Origin: Certhia americana
Lineage: Eukaryota > Chordata > Aves > Passeriformes > Certhiidae
Direction: 5' to 3'
NCBI GenBank assembly: GCA_018697195.1
Contig: CM031864.1
Span: 16,486,371-16,550,370 of the forward strand
Length of the DNA stretch: 64,000 nt
This document shows, piece by piece, positions 50,601-62,560 of the stretch (the stretch's first letter is position 1; every line of letters starts with the position of its first letter). The position numbers and the translations under genes are program-made. The notes under the pieces are model-generated. The model made no database searches and had not been told where the DNA came from. It worked only from the letters and a program-made list of their open reading frames with translations.

Positions 50601-53600
50601 GAACCTGTGCTTCGAAGGGCTTACCTGTTCCTTGACATATGCTCCAAGTGTCTGTCCTTTTCCTGCACAATCCTCCCCCTGGAGGAGGGCACTAGTCACA
50701 GCATCTCCCCTAGTCAGTCACTATTTTCTATTACCAATCCAAATTTCCAGACTTCCAAAATTAGACAGTGCTTCCCGTCTGAGTAGTCCTGATGTAGAGT
50801 AGAATTTAATCACAAGACACTGACTGCCCAATCCTTCCTGAAGTTTTTCCTTAGGTGCATTTTGGCTCTTCCCATTTGCACCAGAAACATCTTGGTTCAC
50901 TCACAAGCTGCCACTGCTCTGTGCAGCTGCTGCTTGTTATAAAAAGGTTGATGTGTGAACCAAAACCTAGTTATAAAAGAAGGGAAAAATGTGGACTCCC
51001 TGGGGTTGGGCATGAGGCTGTGGGACTGTCTTAAACCTCTGGAGATTAATTTCTGGTTCTGCAAACAAGCTCTGAGTGAAAATCCTTGCCTGCTGGAGCC
51101 AGCTACTCCCACCACAATTAATGTGTAGGAACTCGGTGTATGTGAAGGTTCTGTCTCTGGAGGTATTGTGATGGACCACTGTCACTGCAGGGAACCTAGA
51201 AAAAGTGGCATAGTAAGTGGGCATAAATTAGAAAAGTTAGGCTGTTTTCACTGAATTTACTCTGGACTTAGTAACATTTAATTGTCATTTTATAAATATT
51301 CAGATTTACTGATTAGCCATCCAAGCAAAGGGGTTTGCAATGGAAGAAACTGCAGATCAGGGGGACAATGTATGTGAGTACCAGTAGAGCTCATGGCACA
51401 GTGGCATCAGGCTTAGGGTTGTGTAATTTGAAAGTTTAGGTAGCCATCCCTCACCCTCTCTTGCTCTAACCTGAATTTGTTTTGCAGTGGAACTCATACA
51501 GGAAAGAAATGAAGGGCTGGTTTTGAAGAAAAAAGACAAAATAACTTATTGATAGCACAAGGGAAAAGGCACACACATAGAGGGTGTGCAAGAAGTGTTT
51601 AAAGACATGTTCAGATAAGAAGAAACTCTGCAGCAAGCACAGGTAAGACAAGCTGCTCTTTATAAGGAAAAGAAAAAAAAGGGTAGTTGAGGGCTAACAG
51701 CACAGACAGTCTCTTTTTCCAGAAGTTTGGAACTCAAGTATAGAAATTTCATATAGAGAAAACCAGGAGCATAGAGCTGCCAGTCTCCTCCAGGCCAGAA
51801 TTGCCACAAAATGACATTTGGAAACTAGATAGATATAAGAAGCTTTCTCAAGTACTGGGAAGCAGGAAAGAGATGGTCACAAAGCTAACTTCAAGTGCAT
51901 CCAGGATGCTGTTTAAATGGACAGAGAGTGTTCAAAGCTGGAAATTTGAGTCCAAATATATAGATAGCAGGACAACACAGTGTGCAAAAAGCACATAAAA
52001 GAACATTGCAAACAAGCCAAAAAAAAGACTTGGTAATGTACTGATCTCAGGGTCCAGAGGTGTCATTACAAAACAATGATGTGTCGCCTCACTTTTCCTT
52101 ACTTGAGAGCACACATGCAAATTATTCCAGGCTTCATTAACAAGCATATGTGGACCTGAGACTACAGAAAAATGTAACATATGCCAAGCTAGCAGCCAAA
52201 TGTGGGTTCAAGAGTCACAGACAGTAGGGGAAGACTCTGGGTCACATTAAACTATGAGACCTTGTTGTTGTTAAAGGATGACAAGAATTTGGAACCACAA
52301 GAAAACTGGGCACGTTTTGCTGAATTTTCAGATCTGAGTCTGCTAAATTAATGTTTTAAGTAAAATAACACAATTTTATAATATGTTTCCAACTAGTCAC
52401 TTTATAGCTTTCTACAGATGGTCTGAAGTATGTATGAAAATATAATACAAGTGGAAAAGTCCTTGCCTTTAGAGCATCCCTATGTGTTCTCTCATATGCA
52501 CACCTTCTGCATGTCCTGCAGCAACAGTTTAAATGTTACAATTTCATGACCACCGGTGGTTTTGTGGTAATGAAATGAGGCTGGAGAAGGGGAAGCAAAA
52601 GAGAGCAAGAAAGAGTGATGTATCTAGTAGGAAAACAGTGTGCAAATGCAAGGGACTTGCAAGGAGAAGAAAAGAATCAGAGGAGGTGGTGTTAGCGGCA
52701 CTCAGTTAATCTAGGGAAAGGATAGGGGTTGGCTGAGATGCAAGGTCTCACTTGCATCTGGAGAGACTCTCACATCTCTCATGAGAGACACCCATCAGGA
52801 GTGGGGACCAGAAGAGCTGTATCCATGTTAGCTGAAGCCCTCCAGGCAGATGAGGGGGTCTCCAGAAGGTCACCCAGGAGACATTTGTGTCCTTTCTGTG
52901 GGAGGACGGAGTAGATAAGCTGGAGACTCCCATGTGGAGAGAGCAGGGAACAGATGAGGGCAAGGAAGGATGAATAATGTGCCTGGGGTGGGAATAGAAG
53001 GGGGACACTGCAGTCCTGGTCCAAGGGTCTTTGTGGAAAGAAAGAAGGCAGCAGAGAATAAAAGCAATTCCAAAAGACTGGAAGGAATACAGTTTCAAAG
53101 GGAATTTGCAAATAATGGCATCAGAAGCAGCAACACAGCCAGAGGATGGAGATGGAGGAGTGAGAGGCTGTGAAACTTAATGGTGCAAGCCCTGGAAAAA
53201 AGTTATAGGTCAGGGTTGTAAGGCTGAGGGTAGAGTTAGCTGTGGTGCTGTCTGGATTCCCCCATTCAGAGATAAGGAAGAAGAAAGGTGTGTAAGGGTG
53301 AGATTTAGGGACAAGGGGAAATTATAAGGTGCTTACCTTGGGGGTCTTGATAGAGGAGCCTAGAGGAAAGTGAGGATTTGGAGCTGTGAAGGATTGAGTA
53401 AGGCTTAAGAAGGTGGCAGAAGATAGTTCCTGGGGTATTTGGATGAAGAGGAGCAGAGAATGGGTAATGCTGTTGACTGAGAGTACAGGAGAGGCATAAA
53501 TCTAGCTCAGACCTGGGAGAAGCTGGCAGTACCCCTACACGGGATAGAAGAAAGAGAAGACCTATGTCAAGCAGTAACCTGCAGGGTTTCTGGTAGGCAG

Positions 53601-54054
53601 GGGGTCTAAAGTGAAGGAAACTGTAGGAGGACTGGGAGAGAGGATGGGGCAAGAGGTGTTAGGAGAGAGCACAGAAGATGGGAGTAGTAGGGAGATAAAG
53701 AGGATGGAAAGGGTAGAGCAGTGCAGCAAAGCTTTGTGGGGCTGAGGAGTACAAGAGAAAAGGGGATGGGAGTCAGACAGCAGAGGTAGTGTGAAGGTGG
53801 AAAGGATGGAGAGATGGAATTATTCCAAGGTGGGAGGGAAGGGGAAAGACAAATGAACAGGCAAATTATAACTAATGCAGTAATTAACTGCTACAGCAGT
53901 AATCTGATTGTCACCCAAAAAAGAGGACGAGGCAGGGAGTTCGTGAGTGAGGGGGAGGCATGATCGGGCTGGCAGAGGAGCAGAAGTGGGCTGAGCCCAG
54001 TGGGGTGCAGAGGCAGCGTGGCAGGGAGCAGCAGGAGCAGATGCTGGGGCTGTA

Positions 54055-54068
54055 GTTCCTATGGCAAC
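54055..54068 (+). promoter_or_regulatory. RFX X-box-like motif in a GC-richer segment
   Basis: GTTCCTATGGCAAC matches 12 of 14 positions of GTTRCCATGGYAAC. A second partial site (CACCATGGAAAC, 55026-55037) lies 1 kb away, so the intervening segment could be a distal regulatory element. This is motif evidence only. Confidence 0.3.
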
Positions 54069-56592
54069 ATACGGAGGCAAATGCAACAAGTGTGCCAACG
54101 TGACAGCGTCAGCAGGGGACATTTCCATGTCACAGTCCTCAGGGTGCGAGTGGAGCCATGCACCATCCCTGGGCACCAGGGCAGCACGGCTCTGCCCCTG
54201 CAGAAACCAACACAAGTTACTGGCAGGGTTTAAGGCCCGGCCCTGCTCACTGCTGCTTAATGGGTATCTTGTGCTCGCTTTCTCCAATCCCAGGAATCCC
54301 AAAGCGCAGCAGAGACCTGCCGAGCGTCTTTCCAGCAGTGAGGCGCCAGCGTGCCACATGGCCAGGGGATAGCTCTGCAGGGAGCGATGGGAGTGAGCAT
54401 CCCCCCTGCTTATGCCCATGGGGCTGGGGGCCTAAATCTCCCGTGTCCTGGCTCAGCATGGGCTGCTGCAGCTGGCACACACCTCCGGGCACCTGCAGTG
54501 TGTAGGTGCCCTCCAGCAGGGCTGCCATAGTGTGAGGCCAGTCTGCCCACAGCAGGCAGAAAAAGCACATGGCTTTCACAGGCTGGGGCCTTATTTTTTC
54601 ACTCGGTAATTTTGGCAGAGTTTTCCCTTTCTTTCCTATAGTATCTCTTGTAATTAATCAGCAGTTTGGGTCTGCAGCTACTCCACAGCATTGTGCTCAT
54701 GTCCTACACTAAACAGCTGGAGACAGAACATAAAGGCAAATTTTCCTATTGCTCTGACACTGGGACAGAAAGAACAGCCCTGCGGGGTGTCCAGCAAGGA
54801 TGCTGCTCCTTTTATGCTGCCCCCGCAGGAGCCCCGCAGCAGCGCTCGCCGCTGCATCCAACAGCAGAGGGAGCTCCGGGAGAGGGAGAGGAGCAGCCCC
54901 AGCAAGGAGGGAGGCGGGCAGGGGTGGGCAGAGGAAACTGCAGGCTGCTCTGCTAGGGAGCTTTTAACAGCGTTGAATGCATGAGGGGGAAAGGGCCCTG
55001 AGAGCGGGAGTAGCTGAAAAGCAGCCACCATGGAAACAAAATGTCAGGAGAACTTTAGGTATAAAAAACCAAGAACGGTACAAGCAAATGATGTATCTGG
55101 GCGCTCTTTCTAAGATTTAAGACTTAGGATAACTTCAGGGTATCTTGTGCTAAATAGCTGTAAGGAGGAGGAGGGTATCTTGGTTACTTGGAGAGTTTTC
55201 TCTGTATTTAAGTGCTAAAAGGTCTGGCTGTACTTTTTCTGAGGAGAATGCCCTGCGTTGAACACAGTTGTCATGTCAAATTAATTTGAGAAAGTTTCAG
55301 TGACATTTTGAGAAACTCTGGTGCCATGGGTTCACACCAGGATCAAAGGAAAGCAGAGAATATGCCTTTGTGGCAGTGGAAATGCCCCCACTGGAAGCTG
55401 ATGGCCATTTTTGCCACACTTGGGATGACAGCAATACCAGCCAGCCACATCACAGCCCCTACAAAGCTAGATTGTGGCTATGACTCTCTAGCCACAGAGA
55501 TCAGAGCAAGGAAATAAATATGTTGGTCTTTCCATCCCTTGTTCTCCGTGGTCCCGGGTACAGCACAAGAGCGGGCATGATTCATTCTACAGTCTCTGGG
55601 CAACCCAAGGGAAAATCGCCTGCTAATTTCAGTTTCTGATGTCAGAACGTATAATTAACCTGACAAAGCAAAATGTTATTTTAGGTTAAGGCGTGATCAG
55701 ACCTTCCTTCTCCTTCTACCTATTTCTAAATGGTAATAAGTTGAAGGTCTTTGAGGCTGGGGGAGGTATATGGTGGCTAGTGGATTTGCTGCTCTTATGC
55801 CCTCTAATATATAAAAATATTACCAGTGCTTTCTCCAGTTAATTTATATTCAAGTTAAATGCAGAGAAAACAAATTATTTGGACATTAGAGTAACCTTCC
55901 CTGTCATTGCATGTGTGTGCAACACTCCTCCTTTGTATCAGTCTCTGGAACAGAAGATGAAGCAGGTTTTAAAATTAGCATGCTGAATGCCATGGTGGCT
56001 GTGCATAGGAATCACAGGAATACTTGGACTCTTTAAGGTGTGTAATGTTAGTGGATATCTAATTGTAGAAGCTTTAGTGACTGGAATACTTTGGTTTACT
56101 GTCATTGTATTTGAAAAAGTACTGGGAAGAGGATTTCAGAGGTGAATTTATATCATACCATTGCTATGTTTTCCCGTGGATAGAACTGATAGCATGGAAC
56201 AATTGATTTTGTTTGATCTATAGTATGTACACATAACTAGCAAAATGTGCTGCATTTAAAGTAAGAAGACTTATATAACCCGTTTCAAACAAAATCAACT
56301 TCTTTTAGTGCTGTGTTGGCAAGTCTGAGTTCTGCAGGCTCCCAGGCACAAAAGAAGTGCAGCCCTTTTGCATTTTTGAGGTGGGAAAAGAGCTATAAGT
56401 ACCTCTGGGTCCCTGATTAAGGAGCTCCATTTTCAAGTGAGAGTTCTATAGTCTCTGTCTATAGAATGACTGGTGGGTTTCTTCGCTCCATAATAGGAAG
56501 GCAGAGAGAAAATGCAGCACGTAAGATATAACTATTACTCCCTTATCCCTTTTTTTCCTGCTGTTTTTGCCTGGTATTCCTCAAATTTGCTA

Positions 56593-56707
56593 GTTTTTTT
56601 TTTGTTTGGGTTTTTGGTTGTTTTTGTTGTTTTGTTTTTCTTTTTTTTTTTTTTTTTTTGTAGTTATTTTTGGGTTTTTTTGTTTGTTTTTTTTTGGGGG
56701 GAGAGGG
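56593..56707. repeat. T/G simple repeat with long T run
   Basis: Low-complexity tract of T homopolymers interrupted by G (TTTG, GTTT, TTTTTGGG), including a run of about 20 T. The open frame across it codes for mostly Phe and Val and is spurious. A reverse-oriented retroposon tail is possible. Confidence 0.85.
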
Positions 56708-57618
56708 GTTGTTTATCTGGGTTTTTTTCTGATCTAGTTTGGTAAGTCCTTAATCTTTAACCATTTGAATGACTGGAGATCAATCATTTGCAATGCAGTC
56801 AGAGCATTTTGGTCCCACATATGTTCTTTCTTTTTCCTCCTGCTGCTCAGAAAGCTTTACCCAGCTGTGCACCTAATTACGCCCTTGTGGCTGGGCTATT
56901 TTATGGAAACTTATTCTAAAGGAATAATAAAATCAGCAAGGTCTAACTGTGTAACTTGTACCTGTGTGATTGGGGAAGTAAAGGTTAAGTGCTAGCACAG
57001 GTATAGCTCAGCAATCTGAAGATAACTGGCTTGCCATTTCTTTAAAGGCCACCATTGTCCTAGATCCAGGTAGGGCACTTAGGTTTTGTGTCACTCCATC
57101 TGCACATGGAGCCACAGCCATTTCACTGAGAATGCCAATTGAGATCTGAAGGGGAAAGAAGGGCTTTCAGGCATGATTTGAAGAAAGAAATAACAGACTG
57201 AAATGTCCTGGAGAAAGCAGGGAAATTGTTCCAGAGAGCAGGGCTGGACAAAGTGTGACATCTGAAAGCTTCTTTTGGACTTATCCTGCTAATTCTGATT
57301 ATGACAGGTTTTTAATTTTTATTTCCTATTCAGTCTCCATGTTTAGCATTTAGTATTTGTGGAAATGGTGGCAAGCAGAAGAGGCAGAGATCATAGAAAG
57401 AGTAAAGTGCAAAATGAAGAAAACAGGAAGAGCTAAGTAGATTAAGTGGACTGACACAGACTAACCCACTCTCCCAGCCCACCAGCTCTAAAGATCTGAA
57501 GGTACTCAACATCTCAGTGGTGATTCCTGCCTGGGCTCTACAGAACCATGTCACCAGCCACTGCATTTGACTGACACAGGCTCTATCTTGGGCTGGCCAA
57601 GCAATGCACAACCATATT

Positions 57619-57715
57619 ATTGCTTCTGTTAAAAAGTCCCGCCCTGGCAAGCTGCCATAAAAAAATAAAATAAAATATTGCTTCTGTTAAAAAGTCCTGC
57701 CCTGGCAAGCTGCCA
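57619..57715. repeat. 39-base direct repeat with A/T spacer
   Basis: ATTGCTTCTGTTAAAAAGTC and the following 19 bases occur at 57619-57657 and again at 57677-57715 with one substitution (CCCGCC versus CCTGCC). The copies are separated by 19 bases of only A and T. Near-identity suggests a recent local duplication. Confidence 0.9.
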
Positions 57716-59238
57716 GGATGGAGGGAAGGTTTGTCTGCAGCTCAGTTCATGGCCTTCCTGCCATGCCTCCCATCTCATATGATGCTGTGTGTTTTGTGAC
57801 TTTATAGTCCTTTATTGATAAGTGCAGAAGGAAACAGATTGGCCATCTGTTTGTATATCCACTGGATGAAATTTGAGAACTCATCAAAACTAGGTCTTCT
57901 GTGTAATCAGAAGCAGCCAGCATGTGTTCCTGCCATGACTTGAAAAACTTTGCTGAGCTGCAGTGTGATAACACACACTGTTTGCAATGCACACCATCCT
58001 GGCTGCTGCTCTTGTTTCAAAATACAAAGGTACTTGCTAAGAATGAGGCCTCATCCCCCACATTTTTAGAAATGGAACTGCCCATTGGGTGGCTGACATA
58101 TTGTCACAAATGAAATAAAAGAACTGGTGAGCACACTGTGGAGTTCTGGATGTAAGTAGAAACTGCTGTTTATCTGAAACAGTCATTCCCTCCTTTTTCC
58201 AGCACAAAGACAAGGTAAGCAGCGTTTTTTTTTTCCATCCAGGAAGTTCACAAGTTGGGAGAATCCCAAGGCTCATAAGGCCTCTAAGAGTCACTGTGTT
58301 TTTAATACAGAGGCTGCTGTGCCAGGTGTTTGAAGACAAGCTTAATAGCAAAGTATCTTCAGAAAAAGTGGTAACACGGCTCTGGATAATTGTTTATAAT
58401 GGAGTTATATAATGACAAAGAAAGTTGGTTAGCAGGAAGTTTTTTAAAAAATTGATGGAATTACAAATTAACCTAGTAGGGATAGGGTTTTGCAATGCTT
58501 TTTATATTGGAAAAATATACTTTTTTTCTTTTCTCCAATATCTTTAGGATTGTCAGTAAAAATGTATTTAAAGGAGGATTGTTTGATAATTTGATGAGAC
58601 ATGCTGAAAGCTTTGGCAGTTTCTCCTGGTGATGGGGCAGACTGAGCTGCAGCAGTCTGGTAGCAGAGGATCACAGCCCTTGGGAATCTCCTTCCCTCTC
58701 CTCTCAAGAGCAGAGCCCTTGAGCCCCACAGCTGGCTCTCCATGCAACAGGCTCTCCACAGCCAGCTGTGGGCATTTGCAGAGCAGGCCCTTGCCAACAT
58801 CTGCTTGCAGGACAATAAACCAGCTGCCAACACATCGCCCAATTTTTCCTGGAAAGTCAGTGTTGCTGCCACCATGGCAGGCACGTGGCACGGGGGGTGG
58901 CACTAATGGGCATGGGAGTGGCAATGGCAGATGGCGACTGACAAGTCTGACTGCATCCCCATCTTCCTGCCCATGTGTCCTGGGTGAACACCACGGGCTG
59001 AGCTGTTCAGCACTTAGAAACACGCTTTCTTGAAAACAGGTGGCCACTAGCCAAGAAAAGTGACTCATATGCATCCTCCTCCTTATTTAAACTGGAGTCT
59101 TCCCCTTCATGCTTTGCCCATTCCATGAAGCCAAATTGCCCTGTTTCTGGAGAGGGGAAAGGGAATTCCCTGCCTGTTTCTCTCTTCTATGTAGCCATCT
59201 GCACTTCTTCCCGAGTAACTACTACCTCATCTACTTCT

Positions 59239-59302
59239 TAATCATAGAATCATAGAATAGTTTGTGTTGGAAGGCATCTTTGAAGGTTATCTTGTCTAAT
59301 CC
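59239..59302 (-). mobile_element. CR1 3' scrap
   Basis: AATCATAGAATCATAGAATA followed by GTTTGTGTTGGAAGGCATCT is the reverse complement of the CR1 terminal octamers and preceding segment. Only about 60 bases remain. Confidence 0.75.
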
Positions 59303-61278
59303 ACAGTATCAAAATTCCCCTTCATCTTACATTTGCTTGGGAGAAAAATTTGTCAGCCCACTCAAAGCCAAGACTGAAATATTTCCCAGTATGAAATTTT
59401 CTCACTGTTTTCTCAGGAACCACTGGCGTACTCTTTGTGACACCATCTCTTCCTTATGTTCACCTTCTGTTGGTGTTCCTTTTACACCTGGCTCCCTTGG
59501 ACTGAACTTGGACACCTGATGGACAATGTCATGCAGGTATATGTGAGATGTACAGTATGGCTGTTTGAGTGAAAGAAGGTAAGTACTGGAAATCATCTAA
59601 AAAAAAAATGGCCAGCTTTCAACCTGGCCAAACCCATAACTCTGTTGGAGGGCTGATATTTTCAAAAAAATTTTAATGATATGAGAATGAGGATAACAGT
59701 AAGGTTGAAAAATATCACGCATTTGGCTACTTAAGGTTATGGAATTTGAAAAATTGAAACTAAAATGCAGTTGTAAAACCAAACAGGATGGGTTTACCCT
59801 GTGAGGCATATGGCTGCATTGCTGTTGCTTGTTAATGTAATCACTAACTCAGTTCTCTGAGCCACAAATCAAAATAACAATATTAGTTTATTTAATTGTA
59901 AAGGGCAAATGTCAAAATTGTGCAAGTGAAAAAGAACCATCTTCCCCCCACAGCCTCTGTTTTCTAGCTTCTCTTCTATCACATGGAATAACTTGGAGTT
60001 GGCTGACTTGTACTTTTGCCTATAGCAGGATAACAGAACAGTTGGGATTTTTATTTGCCCCAAACTGAGCTCTTTTGGATTTATAACTCCCCATCTCTCT
60101 TTCCTGTCCCACCTCAGCATGTCCTAGGTGGTCAGAACCAGAAACAGCAATCTAGAAAAAGCTGCCCAAAAATACTCAGACTTGAGCCTGGGGAAGACCA
60201 AACCTGAAACAGTGGGAGAGGTCTCTACTAGAAAAGCTTGAAAGAGAGGGTGTAGAGAGGTTTGAATTAAAACCCATTTGTGTTACCTTTAAATACATAC
60301 CAAAACAAGTGAAAAAAACCCAAACCAAAACAAAAATCAAACAAGCAACCCAGCATATGTTCTGTAGGAGGTAAGTCCTTCTCACTTGTGTTTGCCCTGT
60401 CGGAAAGGGAATCTTAATTGGATCCGGATCTGCCCAGTTCCAGGTGTCTTCTCTCTCAGGTCCCCAGAGACATTTGTTTGTTTTGCTGGTGTGCCTCAGC
60501 TTGGCAAAGTATCTTGATTGCTAAGCAAATGTGGATTCAGCCAGCTCTGACCAGCTCTGGCATCTGAAAAAATCCTTTTTTCTTCCGCTTGAATTTCTCT
60601 GCCAGCTGCCTTCAAGTCAGGATTTCCCAGCCAGCAGCTCTTGTTATTATCTGTTTTCACTTGCCTTGATGTTTACCAGATTGGACTGCTTTTATCTCTA
60701 TTAACCCTCCCTCACTGTGGAGCTCCAGTATACTCTACACATCCCATATGCCTTGGCCACTGGGTCATAGCAGAAATAAGTAAATAGATAATAAAATCAC
60801 CTTATTGAGAAAACACTGAGGTCTAAAATGTTGGCCAAAAATAACAAGTGATGATGATCTCAGGGAAGAAAATAACGAAAAGGCCAAATGAAGGTATTAA
60901 AAATCAAAGCTTAAAATAATTGACAGCTCATTAGACTGAATCTGAGCTCTGCTAAAATTCTCCACCAGATGAAAACTCTGGTATGAAAATAGTGCTGAAC
61001 AGCTGAGAGCAGGACAAGCTGGCCTGATTTTTTCGGGTCTCAGAAATGAATTCTTGCTAAGAATTTGTAATTCTTGCTTTCATTTGTAACCTTAGATACA
61101 TCATACAGTCATTTAGACCACAAAGTCTGATTAAAAATGCAACTAAAAATATAAAGGGGAAATTCTCAATCTTTAAAGGGCCATAAAACTATTCTGAACA
61201 AGGAGCAAGAGATCACTTCCCATCTCCTCCAGTTCTTGAAAACATGGGGAGGAAATAAAATATGGAAAAGACGAGCTC

Positions 61279-61301
61279 GTATAATTTTTTTTTTTTTTTT
61301 T
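61279..61301. repeat. Poly(T) tract
   Basis: Run of T bases before the second CpG island. It could be the reversed tail of an old retroposon, but no body is recognisable. Confidence 0.6.
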
Positions 61302-61724
61302 ATTCCATTCTTGATCAAGACCAATATACTTTCAAAGGTAATAGATTACATTTAGTTAAAAAGACCCGCAGGTCTCGTCATGTGTCGGCACAGTCTTCAA
61401 GAAATATTTAAGGATATCGGTGGCTTTTCAGTTAAAGGAAAAAAAAAAATTCTAGTGGATTTCGGGGTGAGGATCAGGGTCAGTTCGGCCTCTTCCTCAG
61501 TGTCCTGAATTCAGCCACCGGAGCCGCCGTGGAGGAATCCGTCCCTGCGACCCCAGCAGTGCCGCCCCCGCCCAAGCTAAAGCTGCCTTCAACTTTTTGG
61601 TTCCCTCAAGGGCTCAAGACAGACAAATAAAATAACTTTCCTCCTCCCCCATGACAATGTTTTAATAATTAAGCCACGCAATTTGAACTTGTCGCTGTTT
61701 CACTTGGCTCACGCACGACGTTCC

Positions 61725-61734
61725 ATTTACCTGC
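61725..61734 (-). other. Minus-strand donor at the island edge
   Basis: Read on the minus strand, GCAG|GTAAAT places a strong 5' splice site with the exon ending at 61731. It would suit a divergent non-coding transcript leaving the island. There is no transcript evidence. Confidence 0.35.
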
Positions 61735-62560
61735 GCACACGAGAACACCCCCCGGGCTTTGCCGCCCGGCGCTTCGCGCCCCCCATGCCCAGCGCAGCCC
61801 CGTCCCCTGTCCCCTGTCCCCTGCCTCCTCCGCCCCCGGCCCGCGGCACCTGAGCGCGGCGGCTGCGCGGGGGGCGAGCGGGCGGGGCCGGCCCAGCCCG
61901 GCCCTCACATGCGCGGCGCCGCGGGAGCCATTGGCCGCCGCCCCGCCGGCCCCGCCGCCGCCGGCAGCCGGTGCTGTCCGTACGCCGAGCCATGCGGGTG
62001 CGCGCTGCAGGACGCTGTTAGGAGCCGAGCCCGCCCCGCCTCTGCCCGCCCGTATGGCAGCGCCGCGGGACTGACCGCCGCCGAGAAGCTCTGCGCCCCC
62101 GCCGCCCGCACGGCTCGGCTCGGCTCGGCCGGGCGGCTCTCGGGGTCCGCAGCCCGCAGAGCCGTCCCTGAGGTGAGGCGAGCGCGGGGCCGGCGGGAGG
62201 CGCTCGGGCAGGCGGCGGAGGGGCCGCGGGGAGGGGGCGGCATCTTCACCGGCACCCCCCGCCGCCCCCTCCCCGCGCTTTCCGTCGCGCTTCTCTTTAT
62301 CTTTTTCTGCGTGCAGACCGGCCTCGGCCGGTTCGCCGGTGCTGCTGCCAGCGCCGGTGTGCCTCGGCGGGACCCGGGGCCGGCTGCGCTCGTCGCGCTG
62401 CTCTCCCGCGGGATGCGCATCCGCGCAGGACGTGCCCGCATGGGCGGGGGGCCGGCGGCGGCTCTGGCAGTACGGCGTGGTGCTGGGGAATGCGGCTGGA
62501 ACTGCGAGCCCCTTTCGAGGCCAGTGGGGTTGGATCCGGCCCCCCTGGGGGCCGCCAGCT
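61730..62560 (+). promoter_or_regulatory. LRRC8D: CpG island, probable promoter and first exon of LRRC8D
   Basis: Very GC- and CpG-rich, with a GC box (GGGCGGGGC, about 61880-61888), an inverted CCAAT box (ATTGG at 61930-61934) and an NRF1-like word (CATGCGC, near 61908), and no TATA box. The composition falls off after about 62560. Because LRRC8D follows LRRC8C in the same orientation in other vertebrates, and a good + strand donor follows the motifs, the best reading is the LRRC8D promoter with a non-coding first exon. No LRRC8D coding sequence is present before the window ends, so the assignment rests on gene order. A minus-strand donor at 61731 suggests a divergent transcript as well. Long open frames here are GC artefacts. 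Confidence 0.6.
62168..62178 (+). other. LRRC8D: Candidate exon 1 donor of the downstream gene
   Basis: CTGAG|GTGAGG gives a good 5' splice site after 62172, downstream of the GC and CCAAT boxes, as expected for the end of a non-coding first exon. Confidence 0.5.

Larger units (their letters stand above)
47894..61699. other. Intergenic stretch between the duplication and the second CpG island
   Basis: No coding exon or structural RNA that I can support. It holds a GC-richer segment at about 54.0-55.0 kb, a T/G-rich simple repeat near 56.6 kb, a 39-base direct repeat near 57.65 kb and a CR1 scrap at 59.2 kb. A perfect donor-like word (AAG|GTAAGT after 59579) has no matching exon that I can define. 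Everything else reads as ordinary non-coding DNA. Confidence 0.5.
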
